DNA from: Nocardia paucivorans NBRC 100373
Lineage (GTDB): Bacteria > Actinomycetota > Actinomycetes > Mycobacteriales > Mycobacteriaceae
NCBI RefSeq assembly: GCF_000308675.1
Contig: NZ_BAGE01000041.1
Location: forward strand, 434,001 to 498,000
DNA: 64,000 bases
Direction of reading: 5' to 3'
Made by a program: the position numbers and the translations under genes. This document shows positions 18,144 through 27,022 of this stretch, in pieces. Under the pieces are notes generated by a model. That model worked only from the letters and a program-made list of their open reading frames with translations. It was not told the DNA's origin and ran no database searches. The stretch's first letter is position 1. Each line of letters begins with the position of its first letter.

Positions 18144-18818
18144 ATGGGCACACAGGCCGAAGTGTTGCGTGTTTTCACCGATGCCACGGGCCGGTTCGGC
18201 AATGAGTTGGGAGTCGTTCGAGCCGAGGAGGTGGCCACGCCCGACCGACAGGCCGTGGCGACCCGGCTCGGTTTCAGCGAAACGATTTTCGTGGACGATC
18301 CCGTCGACGGAGTCGCCCGGGTACGGATCTACACTCCCGCGGTCGAACTACCGTTCGCCGGTCATCCCGCCGTGGGGACGGCATGGTGGCTGGCCCAACG
18401 CGGAACACCGGCCCAGATCCTGGATCTGCCCGCCGGACTCGTCCGGGTGCAGAGCACCCACGGACTCGTCAGCATCAATGTCCAGGCGTCCTGGACCACC
18501 GACTTCACCTTTCACCAGGTCGCGAATACCGAGGAGTTGGCCGCGTTCACCCCAACCGATTTCGACGGGGGCGAACACTACGTGTGGACCTGGACCGACG
18601 AACACCGCGGTGCGTTGCGCTCTCGCATGTTCGCTCCCGCCGTGGGGGTCGCCGAGGACGAGGCAACCGGCGCGGCCGCCGTGGCGCTCACCGCCCGACT
18701 GCGCCAAGGGCTGGTGATCACCCAGGGAAAGGGATCGCAGATCTTCACCGAATGGAACTCCGACGGCTGGGTCTGCCTCGCCGGGCGCGTGGTGGCCGAA
18801 CCACCTGTCACCGTGTGA
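18144..18818 (+). CDS. PhzF family isomerase/epimerase-like protein (Rv2716-like)
   Basis: 224 residues of the diaminopimelate-epimerase fold. VFTDATGRFGNELGVV carries the Glu used as general acid/base in PhzF, LPFAGHPAVGTAWWL is the second family signature, and GVAEDEATGAAAVALTA the third. PhzF itself isomerises a phenazine precursor, but most PhzF-like proteins outside phenazine clusters have unknown substrates. It is shorter than PhzF (~278). ATG 18144 is preferred over earlier in-frame starts because it gives the usual N-terminus. Its 3' end faces the DUF5134 gene across a hairpin. Confidence 0.82.
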   Translation: MGTQAEVLRVFTDATGRFGNELGVVRAEEVATPDRQAVATRLGFSETIFVDDPVDGVARVRIYTPAVELPFAGHPAVGTAWWLAQRGTPAQILDLPAGLVRVQSTHGLVSINVQASWTTDFTFHQVANTEELAAFTPTDFDGGEHYVWTWTDEHRGALRSRMFAPAVGVAEDEATGAAAVALTARLRQGLVITQGKGSQIFTEWNSDGWVCLAGRVVAEPPVTV

Positions 18819-18829
18819 ACACCGGACAC

Positions 18830-18850
18830 CGACCGGGGTCGATCCGGTCG
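18830..18850. terminator. Hairpin between the convergent PhzF-like and DUF5134 genes
   Basis: CGACCGG (18830-18836), 7-base loop, CCGGTCG (18844-18850). It lies between two stop codons 38 bases apart. No T tract. Confidence 0.55.
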
Positions 18851-18856
18851 CGGCAT

Positions 18857-19489
18857 TCACCCGTATGCGGCCTCGACCAGCATGTACGCCATGCCCAGGC
18901 CCATCACCGCATGAGGTAGCCGAGCCGCGTGCGCCCCGTGCGCGCACAACTGCCACCGGGCGGCGCCACGGGGAAGCGGCACCGCAACCACGACGGCATC
19001 GACCAGGAACAGCACTGCGAGCCCGAGCAGCACACCGGCAGGTGATCCCCCGGTATGTCCCGTCGCGGAATGTCCGGACATCGTGTAACACATGACCACC
19101 GCACCTACGAAGTGACGACCGAATACCGCGGGCCGGCCCACGGACCGCGCGCGGCCCTCGCCGTACCACCGCAGTGTCCGGTCCACGAACAGCAGCCCGA
19201 ACACCACAGCCATGGCGAGCAGGACACCGTGCAGCGCATGCGGGCTCAGTCGGGACGGGAACAGCAGCATGGCGAGCATGACGGCACACATGAGCAGGTG
19301 GGCGGCATCGGATTCGTGATCCGCCACGGCGGACCCGATCGCCCCGGTCGCGAGTCCGTCCCGCCCACCGGCGTCGACCGGCGCCGGACGCGAGCTCGAC
19401 AGCCCGACCAGCACGACCCCCACCGCGCCCACGAAGGCCCCCACGACCAGCCACCGCAACACCGCATGTCCCATCGCGAATTCCACCAT
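18857..19489 (-). CDS. DUF5134 multi-pass membrane protein
   Basis: About 210 residues with at least five hydrophobic segments, for example VLRWLVVGAFVGAVGVVLV, LLMCAVMLAMLLF, GVLLAMAVVFGLLFV and GVLLGLAVLFLVDAVVVAV. His-rich sites (HDxSDAAHLLM-like DHESDAAHLLMCA; the final HAVMGLGMAYML) are typical of DUF5134, an actinobacterial membrane family of unknown function. The frame is open to 19585; ATG 19489 starts just before the first membrane segment and is preferred. It is convergent with the PhzF-like gene and divergent from hrpA. Confidence 0.75.
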   Translation of the reverse strand: MVEFAMGHAVLRWLVVGAFVGAVGVVLVGLSSSRPAPVDAGGRDGLATGAIGSAVADHESDAAHLLMCAVMLAMLLFPSRLSPHALHGVLLAMAVVFGLLFVDRTLRWYGEGRARSVGRPAVFGRHFVGAVVMCYTMSGHSATGHTGGSPAGVLLGLAVLFLVDAVVVAVPLPRGAARWQLCAHGAHAARLPHAVMGLGMAYMLVEAAYG

Positions 19490-19689
19490 GCCCCAATGCC
19501 TCTCGCCACCACACCGCGATCCGCTCTTCATGTTCGCATTCGGCCGGGACCGATATCCTCGATTCCGAAACTCCACGGGTGGCACTCCCCACCGGTCCGT
19601 GTCGGATGTGGAAACCGGAGGTATTCCGGTGTGACCTCGCCTACCGCCACGCCGGCCGAGCGGGTGCTTTCGCTAGGCTGGTCGACGCA

Positions 19690-22600
19690 ATGACCAGGAC
19701 AGCAGCCGGCTCGCGCGAGCTCCGCACCCGACTGGCCTCGCTCACCCTCCGCGACGAACACCGGCTGCGCCGGCAACTGGACCGGGTCCGCGACGGCGAC
19801 CACGAACGCCTCGACCGTGAGATCGCGGCCGCCGAACAGCGGATCGCCGATCGGCGCGCGGCCGTACCGAAGATCGACTATCCCGAACAGCTGCCGGTCA
19901 CCGCCCGCCGCGCCGATATCGCCGAGGCCATCGCCGCCCATCAGGTGGTGATCGTGGCCGGCGAGACCGGATCGGGCAAAACCACCCAGATCCCGAAGAT
20001 CTGTCTGGAACTGGGCCGTGGCATTCGCGGCATGATCGGCCATACCCAGCCACGCCGGCTCGCGGCCCGGACCGTGGCCGAGCGGATCGCCGAGGAACTC
20101 GGCACCGAACTGGGTGACGCCGTCGGCTACACCGTACGGTTCACCGACCGGGCGGCCGATCACACCCTGATCAAACTGATGACCGACGGCATCCTGCTCG
20201 CCGAGATCCAGCGCGACCGGATGCTGCGCGCCTACGACACGATCATCATCGACGAGGCCCACGAGCGCAGCCTCAATATCGATTTCCTGCTCGGCTATCT
20301 GAAACAGCTGCTGCCGCGCCGCCCGGATCTGAAGGTGATCATCACCTCGGCCACCATCGACCCGGAGCTGTTCGCCCGCCATTTCGCCGATGCCTCCGGC
20401 ACACCGGCCCCGATCGTCGAAGTGTCCGGCCGGTCGTATCCGGTGGAGATCCGTTACCGCCCGTTGGCGCTACCGCCGCCGGCCGCCGACTCCGACGACG
20501 AAACGGACGACGAGGATCGGGTGATCGACCGGGATCCGGTGGACGCCATCTGCGACGCCGTGGTCGAACTGTTCGCCGAGGGCGATGGGGATGTGCTGGT
20601 GTTCCTGTCCGGGGAACGTGAGATCCGGGACACCGCCGACGCGCTCGCCGATCTGAAATTGCCGCGCACCGAGATCCTGCCGCTGTACGCGCGATTGTCG
20701 GCGGCCGAACAGCACCGGGTGTTCACCCCGCACACCGGCCGCCGGGTGGTGCTGGCCACCAATGTGGCCGAGACCTCGCTCACCGTGCCGGGTATCCGCT
20801 ATGTGATCGACCCCGGCACCGCCCGGATCTCCCGCTACTCGATGCGCACCAAGGTGCAGCGGTTGCCCATCGAACCGATTTCCCAGGCCTCGGCCCGGCA
20901 ACGGGCCGGACGCTGCGGGCGTGTCGCGGACGGTATCTGTATCCGGCTGTATTCGGAGGACGATTTCGAATCACGGCCGCTGTTCACCGACCCGGAGATC
21001 CTGCGCACCAATCTGGCCGCGGTCATCCTGCAGATGACCGCGCTCGGCCTGGGCGATATCGAGAGTTTCCCCTTCGTCGAGGCTCCCGACCGACGCGCGA
21101 TTCGCGACGGTATCGCCCTGCTGGAGGAACTCGGGGCGCTGGCCCGACGAACAGCCGAACGACCCGCCGCATCCCCTCGCGACACGCGCGCATCCGCCAC
21201 CGCGGAAAGTGCGTCCGACCCCGGCACCGACACACCGGCCGACGCATCCCCCACCGGCTCGGCGCCCGGCTCCCGGCGTCGGCGCCACGACACCGATCGC
21301 GGACTCGTACTCACCCCCACCGGCCGCGAGATGGCCCGACTGCCGGTCGACCCACGGATGGCCCGGATGCTGGTGGAGGCGCACCGCAACGGATGCCTGG
21401 CCGATGTGCTGGTCATCGTGGCCGCGCTCTCGATCCAGGATGTGCGCGAACGCCCCGCCGACCGACAGCAGGCCGCCGACGCCGCCCACGCCCGGTTCGC
21501 GGTCGAGAACTCCGATTTCCTGGCCTATCTGCGGCTGTGGGAATACCTGAACGGGCAGCGCCGCACCCTGTCGGCCAATCGATTCCGACGGATGTGCCGC
21601 GAGGAATTCCTGCACTACCTGAGAATCCGGGAGTGGCAGGATCTGCACGGCCAATTGCGCACCATAGCCAAGGGGATGGGCTGGTCGGTCCACGATGAGC
21701 CCGATCGTGACGAACCGACCCGCGGACAGGTCACCGATACCGCGGATTCCGGGAAGAAATCCCGCCGCAACCGCAACGGCCGACCCGAACGAGTGGGTGC
21801 GACCGACGGACGGGCCCGACCCCGGCGCGCGGTACCACGCCCGCTCGAGGAGATGAGTACCGAGACCGATCCGTGGGACGCCACCGCCATCCACCGCTCG
21901 CTACTGGCCGGGATGCTGTCGCATATCGGTGTGCGGGAAGCGGAATCCCGGGAATTCCTGGGGGCCCGCAATGCCAAGTTCATGATCTTCCCCGGATCGG
22001 CATTGGCGAAGAAACCGCCCCGGTGGGTGATGGCGGCCGAACTGGTCGAAACCTCCCGGCTGTGGGGTCGGATCGCGGCCCGGGTGGAACCGGAATGGGC
22101 CGAACGGCTCGCCGGTGATCTGGTGAAGCGCACCTACTCCGAACCCCGCTGGTCGGCCAAACGCGGCGCCGCGCAGGCCTATGAGCGGGTCACCCTCTAC
22201 GGCATTCCGCTGGTGACCGGACGGCTCGTCGACTACGGGCGCATCGACCCGCAGACCGCACGAGAGCTGTTCCTGCGGCATGCCCTGGTCCAGGGCGAAT
22301 GGCGCACCCGCCACGAGTTCTTCCACCGCAATCGAGCGCTGCTCGACGATATCGCCGACCTGGAACACCGGGCCCGGCGACGGGACATCCTGGTCGATGA
22401 CGAAGCCCTGTTCGAGTTCTACGACCGCCGTATCCCCGCCGATATCGTTTCCGTCCGGCATTTCGACAGCTGGTGGCGGACCGCGAAACAAGCCGATCCC
22501 ACCCTGCTCGACTTCACCACCGAGACGGTGGTGAACGCGGGCGCCGATCGACTGAACCCGGCGGATTTCCCGGACACCTGGCGGCAGGGGGAACTGTCCT

Positions 22601-23925
22601 TCCCGTTGACCTACCAGTTCGAACCGGGACAGGCCGACGACGGTGTGACGGTGCATATCCCGGTGGCACAGCTTCCGCATGTTCGGGCGGTCGGATTCGA
22701 CTGGCTGGTGCCCGGTATGCGCAACGAGTTGGTGACCGCGCTCATCAAAACACTGCCCAAACAGTTGCGTCGCACCGTGGTCCCGGCCCCGGATTTTGCG
22801 GCCGCGGCATTGGCCGCGCTCACTCCCCGCGCCGAACCGCTACGGATCGGGCTGGCCCGGGAGCTGACCCGATTGGGCGCCGCGCCGATCTCCCCCGGTG
22901 ATCTCGATCCCGCCGCTCTCCCCGACCATCTGCGGATGACCTTCGCCGCCACCGATGCCGACGGGCGAGTCCTGGCCACCGACAAGGATCTGACCCGATT
23001 GCGGACCCGACTGTCCGACGAGGTCGCGCGGTCGGTATCGCGGGCGACGGCGAGTGCCGAACGTCCACCCGCAACGGTGTGGACCAGCGAATCGCTGGGC
23101 ACCCTGGAACCGACCGTACGCAGTCGGGTCGGCAACCAGACCGTCACCGGGTATCCGGCACTGGTACCGGAGGCCGGCGGGGTGGCGGTGCGGGTGCTCA
23201 GCTCCCCGGCCGAACAGGCGCGCGCCATGCGCGCCGGGACCCGAGCCTTGGTATTGCGGGCGATTCCCACCTCGGTGCGGGCGGCGACGGCCGGGTTGTC
23301 ACCGGCGGATCGACTGGTCCTGAGCCAGAACCCGTATGGGTCCCTCGAGGCATTGGTGGAGGATTGCCGAGCCGGTGCCGTCGACGAACTCGTCGCCGCG
23401 GCGGGCGGACCGGTGCGCAGCCCGCAACGGTTCGCGGCACTGATCGAATCGCTGCGCCCGAAACTCACCCCCGCGGTTGCCCGGCTGGTGCGCACGGTGG
23501 TCCCGGTCCTTGCCGAAGCGCATCGGGTCACTTCCGCATTGGCGAATACCCGGGAACGGGATATCGCCGAGGATGTCCGCGCGCAACTGGCCGAGCTGGT
23601 GTTCCCGGGTTTCATCTCGGAATGGGGCGCCGTGCGACTACGGGAACTGCCCCGCTATCTGCGAGCCGCCGTGGTTCGACTGGAGTCGTTGCCGGGATCG
23701 GCGGACCGGGACCGTCGGGGTATGGCCGACGTGGATGCCGCCTTCGCCGCCTACGAACAGTTGTTGTCCCGGCTGCCCGAGCAGCGGCGCGAGGCCCCCG
23801 AGGTGGCCGAGATCTGGTGGATGATCGAAGAGTTGCGCGTCAGCCTGTTCGCCCAACAACTCGGCACCCCGTATCCGGTATCGCTCAAGCGGATCCAGAA
23901 GGCGATCGGCGCCATCCGCCGCTAG
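19690..23925 (+). CDS. hrpA: ATP-dependent RNA helicase HrpA
   Basis: 1411 residues. The DEAH core is complete: Walker A GETGSGKTTQIPK, DEAHERS, TSATID, and QRAGRCGR. It is followed by the helicase-associated domain, OB-like region and the long C-terminal DUF3418 domain that separates HrpA from HrpB. In E. coli HrpA resolves stalled or collided ribosomes. Two hydrophilic low-complexity insertions stand out: about residues 487-537 (Ala/Ser/Pro/Asp-rich, 21150-21300) and 670-723 (KKSRRNRNGRPERV type, 21700-21860). These are probably flexible loops. ATG 19690 places the start just before the first conserved block; earlier in-frame codons lack support. Confidence 0.92.
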   Translation: MTRTAAGSRELRTRLASLTLRDEHRLRRQLDRVRDGDHERLDREIAAAEQRIADRRAAVPKIDYPEQLPVTARRADIAEAIAAHQVVIVAGETGSGKTTQIPKICLELGRGIRGMIGHTQPRRLAARTVAERIAEELGTELGDAVGYTVRFTDRAADHTLIKLMTDGILLAEIQRDRMLRAYDTIIIDEAHERSLNIDFLLGYLKQLLPRRPDLKVIITSATIDPELFARHFADASGTPAPIVEVSGRSYPVEIRYRPLALPPPAADSDDETDDEDRVIDRDPVDAICDAVVELFAEGDGDVLVFLSGEREIRDTADALADLKLPRTEILPLYARLSAAEQHRVFTPHTGRRVVLATNVAETSLTVPGIRYVIDPGTARISRYSMRTKVQRLPIEPISQASARQRAGRCGRVADGICIRLYSEDDFESRPLFTDPEILRTNLAAVILQMTALGLGDIESFPFVEAPDRRAIRDGIALLEELGALARRTAERPAASPRDTRASATAESASDPGTDTPADASPTGSAPGSRRRRHDTDRGLVLTPTGREMARLPVDPRMARMLVEAHRNGCLADVLVIVAALSIQDVRERPADRQQAADAAHARFAVENSDFLAYLRLWEYLNGQRRTLSANRFRRMCREEFLHYLRIREWQDLHGQLRTIAKGMGWSVHDEPDRDEPTRGQVTDTADSGKKSRRNRNGRPERVGATDGRARPRRAVPRPLEEMSTETDPWDATAIHRSLLAGMLSHIGVREAESREFLGARNAKFMIFPGSALAKKPPRWVMAAELVETSRLWGRIAARVEPEWAERLAGDLVKRTYSEPRWSAKRGAAQAYERVTLYGIPLVTGRLVDYGRIDPQTARELFLRHALVQGEWRTRHEFFHRNRALLDDIADLEHRARRRDILVDDEALFEFYDRRIPADIVSVRHFDSWWRTAKQADPTLLDFTTETVVNAGADRLNPADFPDTWRQGELSFPLTYQFEPGQADDGVTVHIPVAQLPHVRAVGFDWLVPGMRNELVTALIKTLPKQLRRTVVPAPDFAAAALAALTPRAEPLRIGLARELTRLGAAPISPGDLDPAALPDHLRMTFAATDADGRVLATDKDLTRLRTRLSDEVARSVSRATASAERPPATVWTSESLGTLEPTVRSRVGNQTVTGYPALVPEAGGVAVRVLSSPAEQARAMRAGTRALVLRAIPTSVRAATAGLSPADRLVLSQNPYGSLEALVEDCRAGAVDELVAAAGGPVRSPQRFAALIESLRPKLTPAVARLVRTVVPVLAEAHRVTSALANTRERDIAEDVRAQLAELVFPGFISEWGAVRLRELPRYLRAAVVRLESLPGSADRDRRGMADVDAAFAAYEQLLSRLPEQRREAPEVAEIWWMIEELRVSLFAQQLGTPYPVSLKRIQKAIGAIRR

Positions 23926-23982
23926 GGCGCGGACCGGGTCCGAACCCGAACGGTTGGACGCACCGTCGGCTCGATATCGGTA

Positions 23983-24450
23983 TCAGTCGCCGGCGCTCAC
24001 GGCGGCGCGGGCCCGTCGCATATCCCGGATCTCGCGTTCGAAATCCTCGGCCGAGGTGAACGAGCGGTACACCGAGGCGAAACGCAGGTAGGCGACCTCG
24101 TCGAGGGCGCGCAGGGGGCCGAGAATGGCCAGCCCGACCTCGTGGCTGGGCACCTCCGGCGACCCTTTCGCCCGCACCGTGTCCTCGACCTGCTGGGCGA
24201 GCAGGTTCAGGGCATCGTCGTCGACCTCCCGCCCTTGGCAGGCGCGGCGCACCCCCCGGATGACCTTTTCCCGGCTGAACGGCTCGGTGACCCCGCTGCG
24301 TTTGACCACCGAGAGGATCGCGGTCTCCACCGTGGTGAAACGACGACCGCATTCCGGGCAAGCGCGTCTGCGACGGATGGCCGCTCCCTCATCGGCCTCA
24401 CGCGAGTCGACGACCCGGGAGTCGGGGTGTCGGCAGTACGGGCAGTGCAT
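23983..24450 (-). CDS. nrdR: Ribonucleotide reductase transcriptional repressor NrdR
   Basis: 155 residues, the usual family length. The N-terminal zinc ribbon has its four cysteines in [17 protein letters not shown] and [10 protein letters not shown], followed by an ATP-cone domain ([19 protein letters not shown]). NrdR senses ATP/dATP and represses nrd genes through NrdR boxes. ATG 24450 aligns exactly with the family start. It is convergent with hrpA. The gene lies at the Rv2718c position, next to the lexA region. Confidence 0.95.
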   Translation of the reverse strand: MHCPYCRHPDSRVVDSREADEGAAIRRRRACPECGRRFTTVETAILSVVKRSGVTEPFSREKVIRGVRRACQGREVDDDALNLLAQQVEDTVRAKGSPEVPSHEVGLAILGPLRALDEVAYLRFASVYRSFTSAEDFEREIRDMRRARAAVSAGD

Positions 24451-24693
24451 CCGGGGTCCTTCGTCGATGCGAACGCTCGCGGCCGGACCGATGCCGGTCG
24501 TGCGGGTCCGGCGAGCGCGGGTACCGGTTGCTACCCCGGTACCGGGTCGGCCGGTGGGATCACCGGCCACTGTGGTCAGTACTTCGAGGATACCGGTGCG
24601 TCCCTATCGAGGGGGACACTCACCCCGACTCCGCCGACCGCGTCGGGGCTCGACGGCCGCCGACCGCACGAATCCGATACGCCGGGAGACCGG

Positions 24694-25269
24694 CTACCTG
24701 GACCAGTGCTGCGCGCCGCCCGGCGGTTCCGAATACGACTCGCTCACCGTGGGCACGGTTTCCGGGGCCGACGGGACAACGGATCCCGCGCGCAGATGCG
24801 CGAGGACCAGCAATGCGATCACCACCAGCGCGGTGGACACCGCCGCCAGTGTCAGCGCCGCGAACCCGAGTTGCGCCCGCTCGACGTACTCGACCGGATG
24901 CGGTGGCCGGGAAACCGCGCCCCGCACCCGCAATGCCCCGGTGCCGCACCGGGTGAAGGCCCACCCCGCCGCGGAGGCGGGTGCCGAGCCGCGACGCCTG
25001 CCCGCCGTGCGCGGTGGTATACCGCCGTGCCGGCATTCGGTGCGCCGCACCGCCCCCGCGCCGAGAAGCCTCGGACCGGTATCCGTTCGGTCCGCCGGGC
25101 CCGAGCGGTGGAGGCCGTGGTAGACCCCACGTCCGGGGACCGCATCGCACGCCGGGGACGACAACCGACAACCGATACCCACATCCGCCGGCGGCACCAC
25201 GGCGAGTCGCCCGGATCCGGATGCGACTTCCCATGTACCGGTGTTGTCGTTGTTGATCGCCGTGCTCAT
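24694..25269 (-). CDS. Small membrane protein at the chiZ (Rv2719c) position, lacking LysM
   Basis: 191 residues. A Gly/Arg-rich N-terminal half (~1-125) precedes one transmembrane helix (LGFAALTLAAVSTALVVIALLVL, split here, ~residues 133-155) and a short Ser/Pro-rich tail. It is divergent from lexA across a region with two SOS boxes, exactly where mycobacteria have Rv2719c/ChiZ, an SOS-induced cell-division inhibitor with a C-terminal LysM. No LysM repeat is visible in this frame or in neighbouring frames downstream. I infer a positional counterpart that has lost, or never had, the LysM part; it may still act on the envelope during DNA damage. Confidence 0.6.
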   Translation of the reverse strand: MSTAINNDNTGTWEVASGSGRLAVVPPADVGIGCRLSSPACDAVPGRGVYHGLHRSGPADRTDTGPRLLGAGAVRRTECRHGGIPPRTAGRRRGSAPASAAGWAFTRCGTGALRVRGAVSRPPHPVEYVERAQLGFAALTLAAVSTALVVIALLVLAHLRAGSVVPSAPETVPTVSESYSEPPGGAQHWSR

Positions 25270-25390
25270 TCGGATAGACCTCCGTGGTTGTCCCGCACCG
25301 ACCGTCCACTACCGTCCCCGCCCGCCGACATGCGCCTCCCGCGGCCGCCCATCCACCGCCTCCTCCTGCCGACGAGCCCCCTTCACCGAG

Positions 25391-25429
25391 ATTCGACCGA
25401 CCGGGATTCGACCGACCGGGATTCGATCA
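25391..25429. repeat. Tandem 15-bp repeat next to the SOS box
   Basis: ATTCGACCGACCGGG occurs twice head to tail (25391-25405, 25406-25420), followed by a partial third copy ATTCGATCA (25421-25429). It abuts the upstream SOS box in the lexA/chiZ-position intergenic region. Confidence 0.8.
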
Positions 25430-25437
25430 CATGTTCG

Positions 25438-25453
25438 ACGAACTGGTGTTCGA
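25438..25453. promoter_or_regulatory. SOS box 1 (LexA operator) in the lexA divergent region
   Basis: ACGAACTGGTGTTCGA matches the mycobacterial LexA site TCGAAC-N4-GTTCGA except for the first base. It lies 169 bases upstream of the membrane protein gene starting at 25269 and 154 before lexA, so it could control either. Confidence 0.85.
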
Positions 25454-25501
25454 TTTCTACCACGCACGCGCGACAATGTCAGGAGAAACGCCGAGCAAAC
25501 C

Positions 25502-25517
25502 TCGAACAGGTGTTTGA
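25502..25517. promoter_or_regulatory. SOS box 2 (LexA operator) overlapping the lexA promoter
   Basis: TCGAACAGGTGTTTGA matches TCGAAC-N4-GTTCGA with one mismatch (GTTTGA). It overlaps the -35 element of the putative lexA promoter, the expected place for autorepression. Confidence 0.88.
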
Positions 25518-25542
25518 TAGTTGGACATCGGGCGGCTAGATT
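25514..25542 (+). promoter_or_regulatory. Sigma70-like promoter of lexA
   Basis: TTGATA at 25514-25519, 17-base spacer, TAGATT at 25537-25542. It lies 65 bases before the lexA start and overlaps SOS box 2, so LexA binding should block it. Confidence 0.65.
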
Positions 25543-25607
25543 CGGTGCACGATATCCACTGCGGCACGGCGTTATCGAGCCGAAGACCGATGAGAAAGGC
25601 GGTTGTG

Positions 25608-26336
25608 GTGAGCCGAACGGGCGACACGGGCGACGAGAGCGGATCGGGTTCCGAAACCGATCTCACCGTGCGTCAGCGCAAGGTACTCGAGGTGATCCGC
25701 ACCTCCGTGAACGTGCGGGGCTATCCACCGAGTATCCGGGAAATCGGCGACGCCGTGGGTCTGACATCCACCTCCTCGGTCGCCCACCAGCTGCGCACCC
25801 TCGAACGCAAGGGCTATCTACGCCGTGACCCCAATCGGCCCCGAGCGGTCGACGTCCGCGGCCTGGACGAGGCGGTTCGCTCCGTGACCACCCTGACGGC
25901 GGCAACCGCCGAGGAGCGGAACGGCAAGGCGCGGACCGCCGAAACCGACGGCTCCCATCCCGCCCCCACCTTCGTCCCGGTTCTGGGACGAATTGCCGCC
26001 GGTGGTCCCATCCTGGCCGAACAGGCCGTGGAAGACGTGTTCCCGCTACCTCGGGCACTGGTCGGCGACGGGTCGCTGTTCCTGCTCAAGGTCGTCGGTG
26101 AATCCATGGTGGATGCCGCCATCTGCGATGGTGACTGGGTTGTGGTCCGACAGCAGAACGTCGCCGACAACGGCGATATCGTCGCCGCCATGCTCGACGG
26201 CGAGGCCACCGTGAAGACGTTCAAACGCAGCGGGAAGAACATCTGGCTGATGCCGCACAATCCGCTGTTCGAACCGATTCCCGGCAACGATGCGCGAATC
26301 CTCGGCAAGGTTGTCACGGTTATTCGCAAGATCTGA
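25608..26336 (+). CDS. lexA: SOS repressor LexA (autocleaving transcriptional repressor)
   Basis: About 242 residues. The N-terminal winged helix has [20 protein letters not shown] and [16 protein letters not shown]; the linker is Thr/Ala/Glu-rich. The S24 peptidase half has the Ala-Gly cleavage site (GRIAAGGPI), catalytic Ser in GESMVDAAI, and Lys in ATVKTFKR. RecA filaments trigger self-cleavage and derepress the SOS genes. The start is uncertain: GTG 25608 follows GAGAAAGGCGG, while ATG 25590 would add six residues. Two SOS boxes upstream indicate autoregulation. The sequence is very close to mycobacterial LexA in the conserved parts. Confidence 0.95.
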   Translation: MSRTGDTGDESGSGSETDLTVRQRKVLEVIRTSVNVRGYPPSIREIGDAVGLTSTSSVAHQLRTLERKGYLRRDPNRPRAVDVRGLDEAVRSVTTLTAATAEERNGKARTAETDGSHPAPTFVPVLGRIAAGGPILAEQAVEDVFPLPRALVGDGSLFLLKVVGESMVDAAICDGDWVVVRQQNVADNGDIVAAMLDGEATVKTFKRSGKNIWLMPHNPLFEPIPGNDARILGKVVTVIRKI

Positions 26337-26350
26337 GCGGTGGGTGGTCG

Positions 26351-27022
26351 ATGGCGATTTCGTCCCGACCGGTGGCCGCCACCGAGTACGTCTGGTACGC
26401 CGCCTACGGCTCGAATATGAACCCGGACCGGCTGCGCTGCTATCTGCTCGGCGGCGCGCCGGCCGGCGGGACGAATCCCACCGTCGATCGAAGACCGGAA
26501 CCGCCGTCCGGATGCCGAGACGGCACCGCCCCACCGCGATCGATTCCCCTCACCCTGCCCGGGCTGCTGTATTTCGCCACCGAATCCGCGGTGTGGACCG
26601 GCGGGCGGGCCTTCTACGATCCCGATGTCCCCGCCACCATCTGGGTTCGGGCCTATCTGCTGACCCTGTCCCAGTTCAGCGATATCGCAGCCCAGGAAAT
26701 GTACCGGCCACCCGGCGTCGACCTCGATCCCGCCGAAGCGATCCGCACCGGCCGATCCCGAATCGGCCCCGGACGCTACGAAACTCTGGTCTGTCCCACC
26801 ATTCACAACGGACTGCCGGTACTCACCTTCACCGCCCCCTGGCGCCGGCGCGACCTCCCGGGCAACCCACCGGCGCCCGCCTATCTGCGTCATATCGCGA
26901 CCGGTCTGCTCGATACCCATCACTGGTCGATTCCCGAGATCACCGGTTATCTGGCCACCCGACCCGGCGCCGACCGGCGCTGGACCCCGGACACGGTCAC
27001 CCGGCTCCTTCGCGACCGTTGA
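26351..27022 (+). CDS. Gamma-glutamylcyclotransferase-like protein
   Basis: 223 residues. The N-terminal WYAAYGSNMNPDRL is the YGSN signature of the gamma-glutamylcyclotransferase (BtrG/GGCT-like) fold, which binds the substrate carboxylate. The middle has TLPGLLYFATESAVWTGGRAFYDP, again typical. Relatives cleave gamma-glutamyl amides or are uncharacterised, so the substrate is not known. It begins 14 bases after lexA and may be read through from it. Its 3' end overlaps the convergent IclR-type gene by 26 bases. Codon choice is GC-rich throughout, as in the neighbours. Confidence 0.7.
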   Translation: MAISSRPVAATEYVWYAAYGSNMNPDRLRCYLLGGAPAGGTNPTVDRRPEPPSGCRDGTAPPRSIPLTLPGLLYFATESAVWTGGRAFYDPDVPATIWVRAYLLTLSQFSDIAAQEMYRPPGVDLDPAEAIRTGRSRIGPGRYETLVCPTIHNGLPVLTFTAPWRRRDLPGNPPAPAYLRHIATGLLDTHHWSIPEITGYLATRPGADRRWTPDTVTRLLRDR

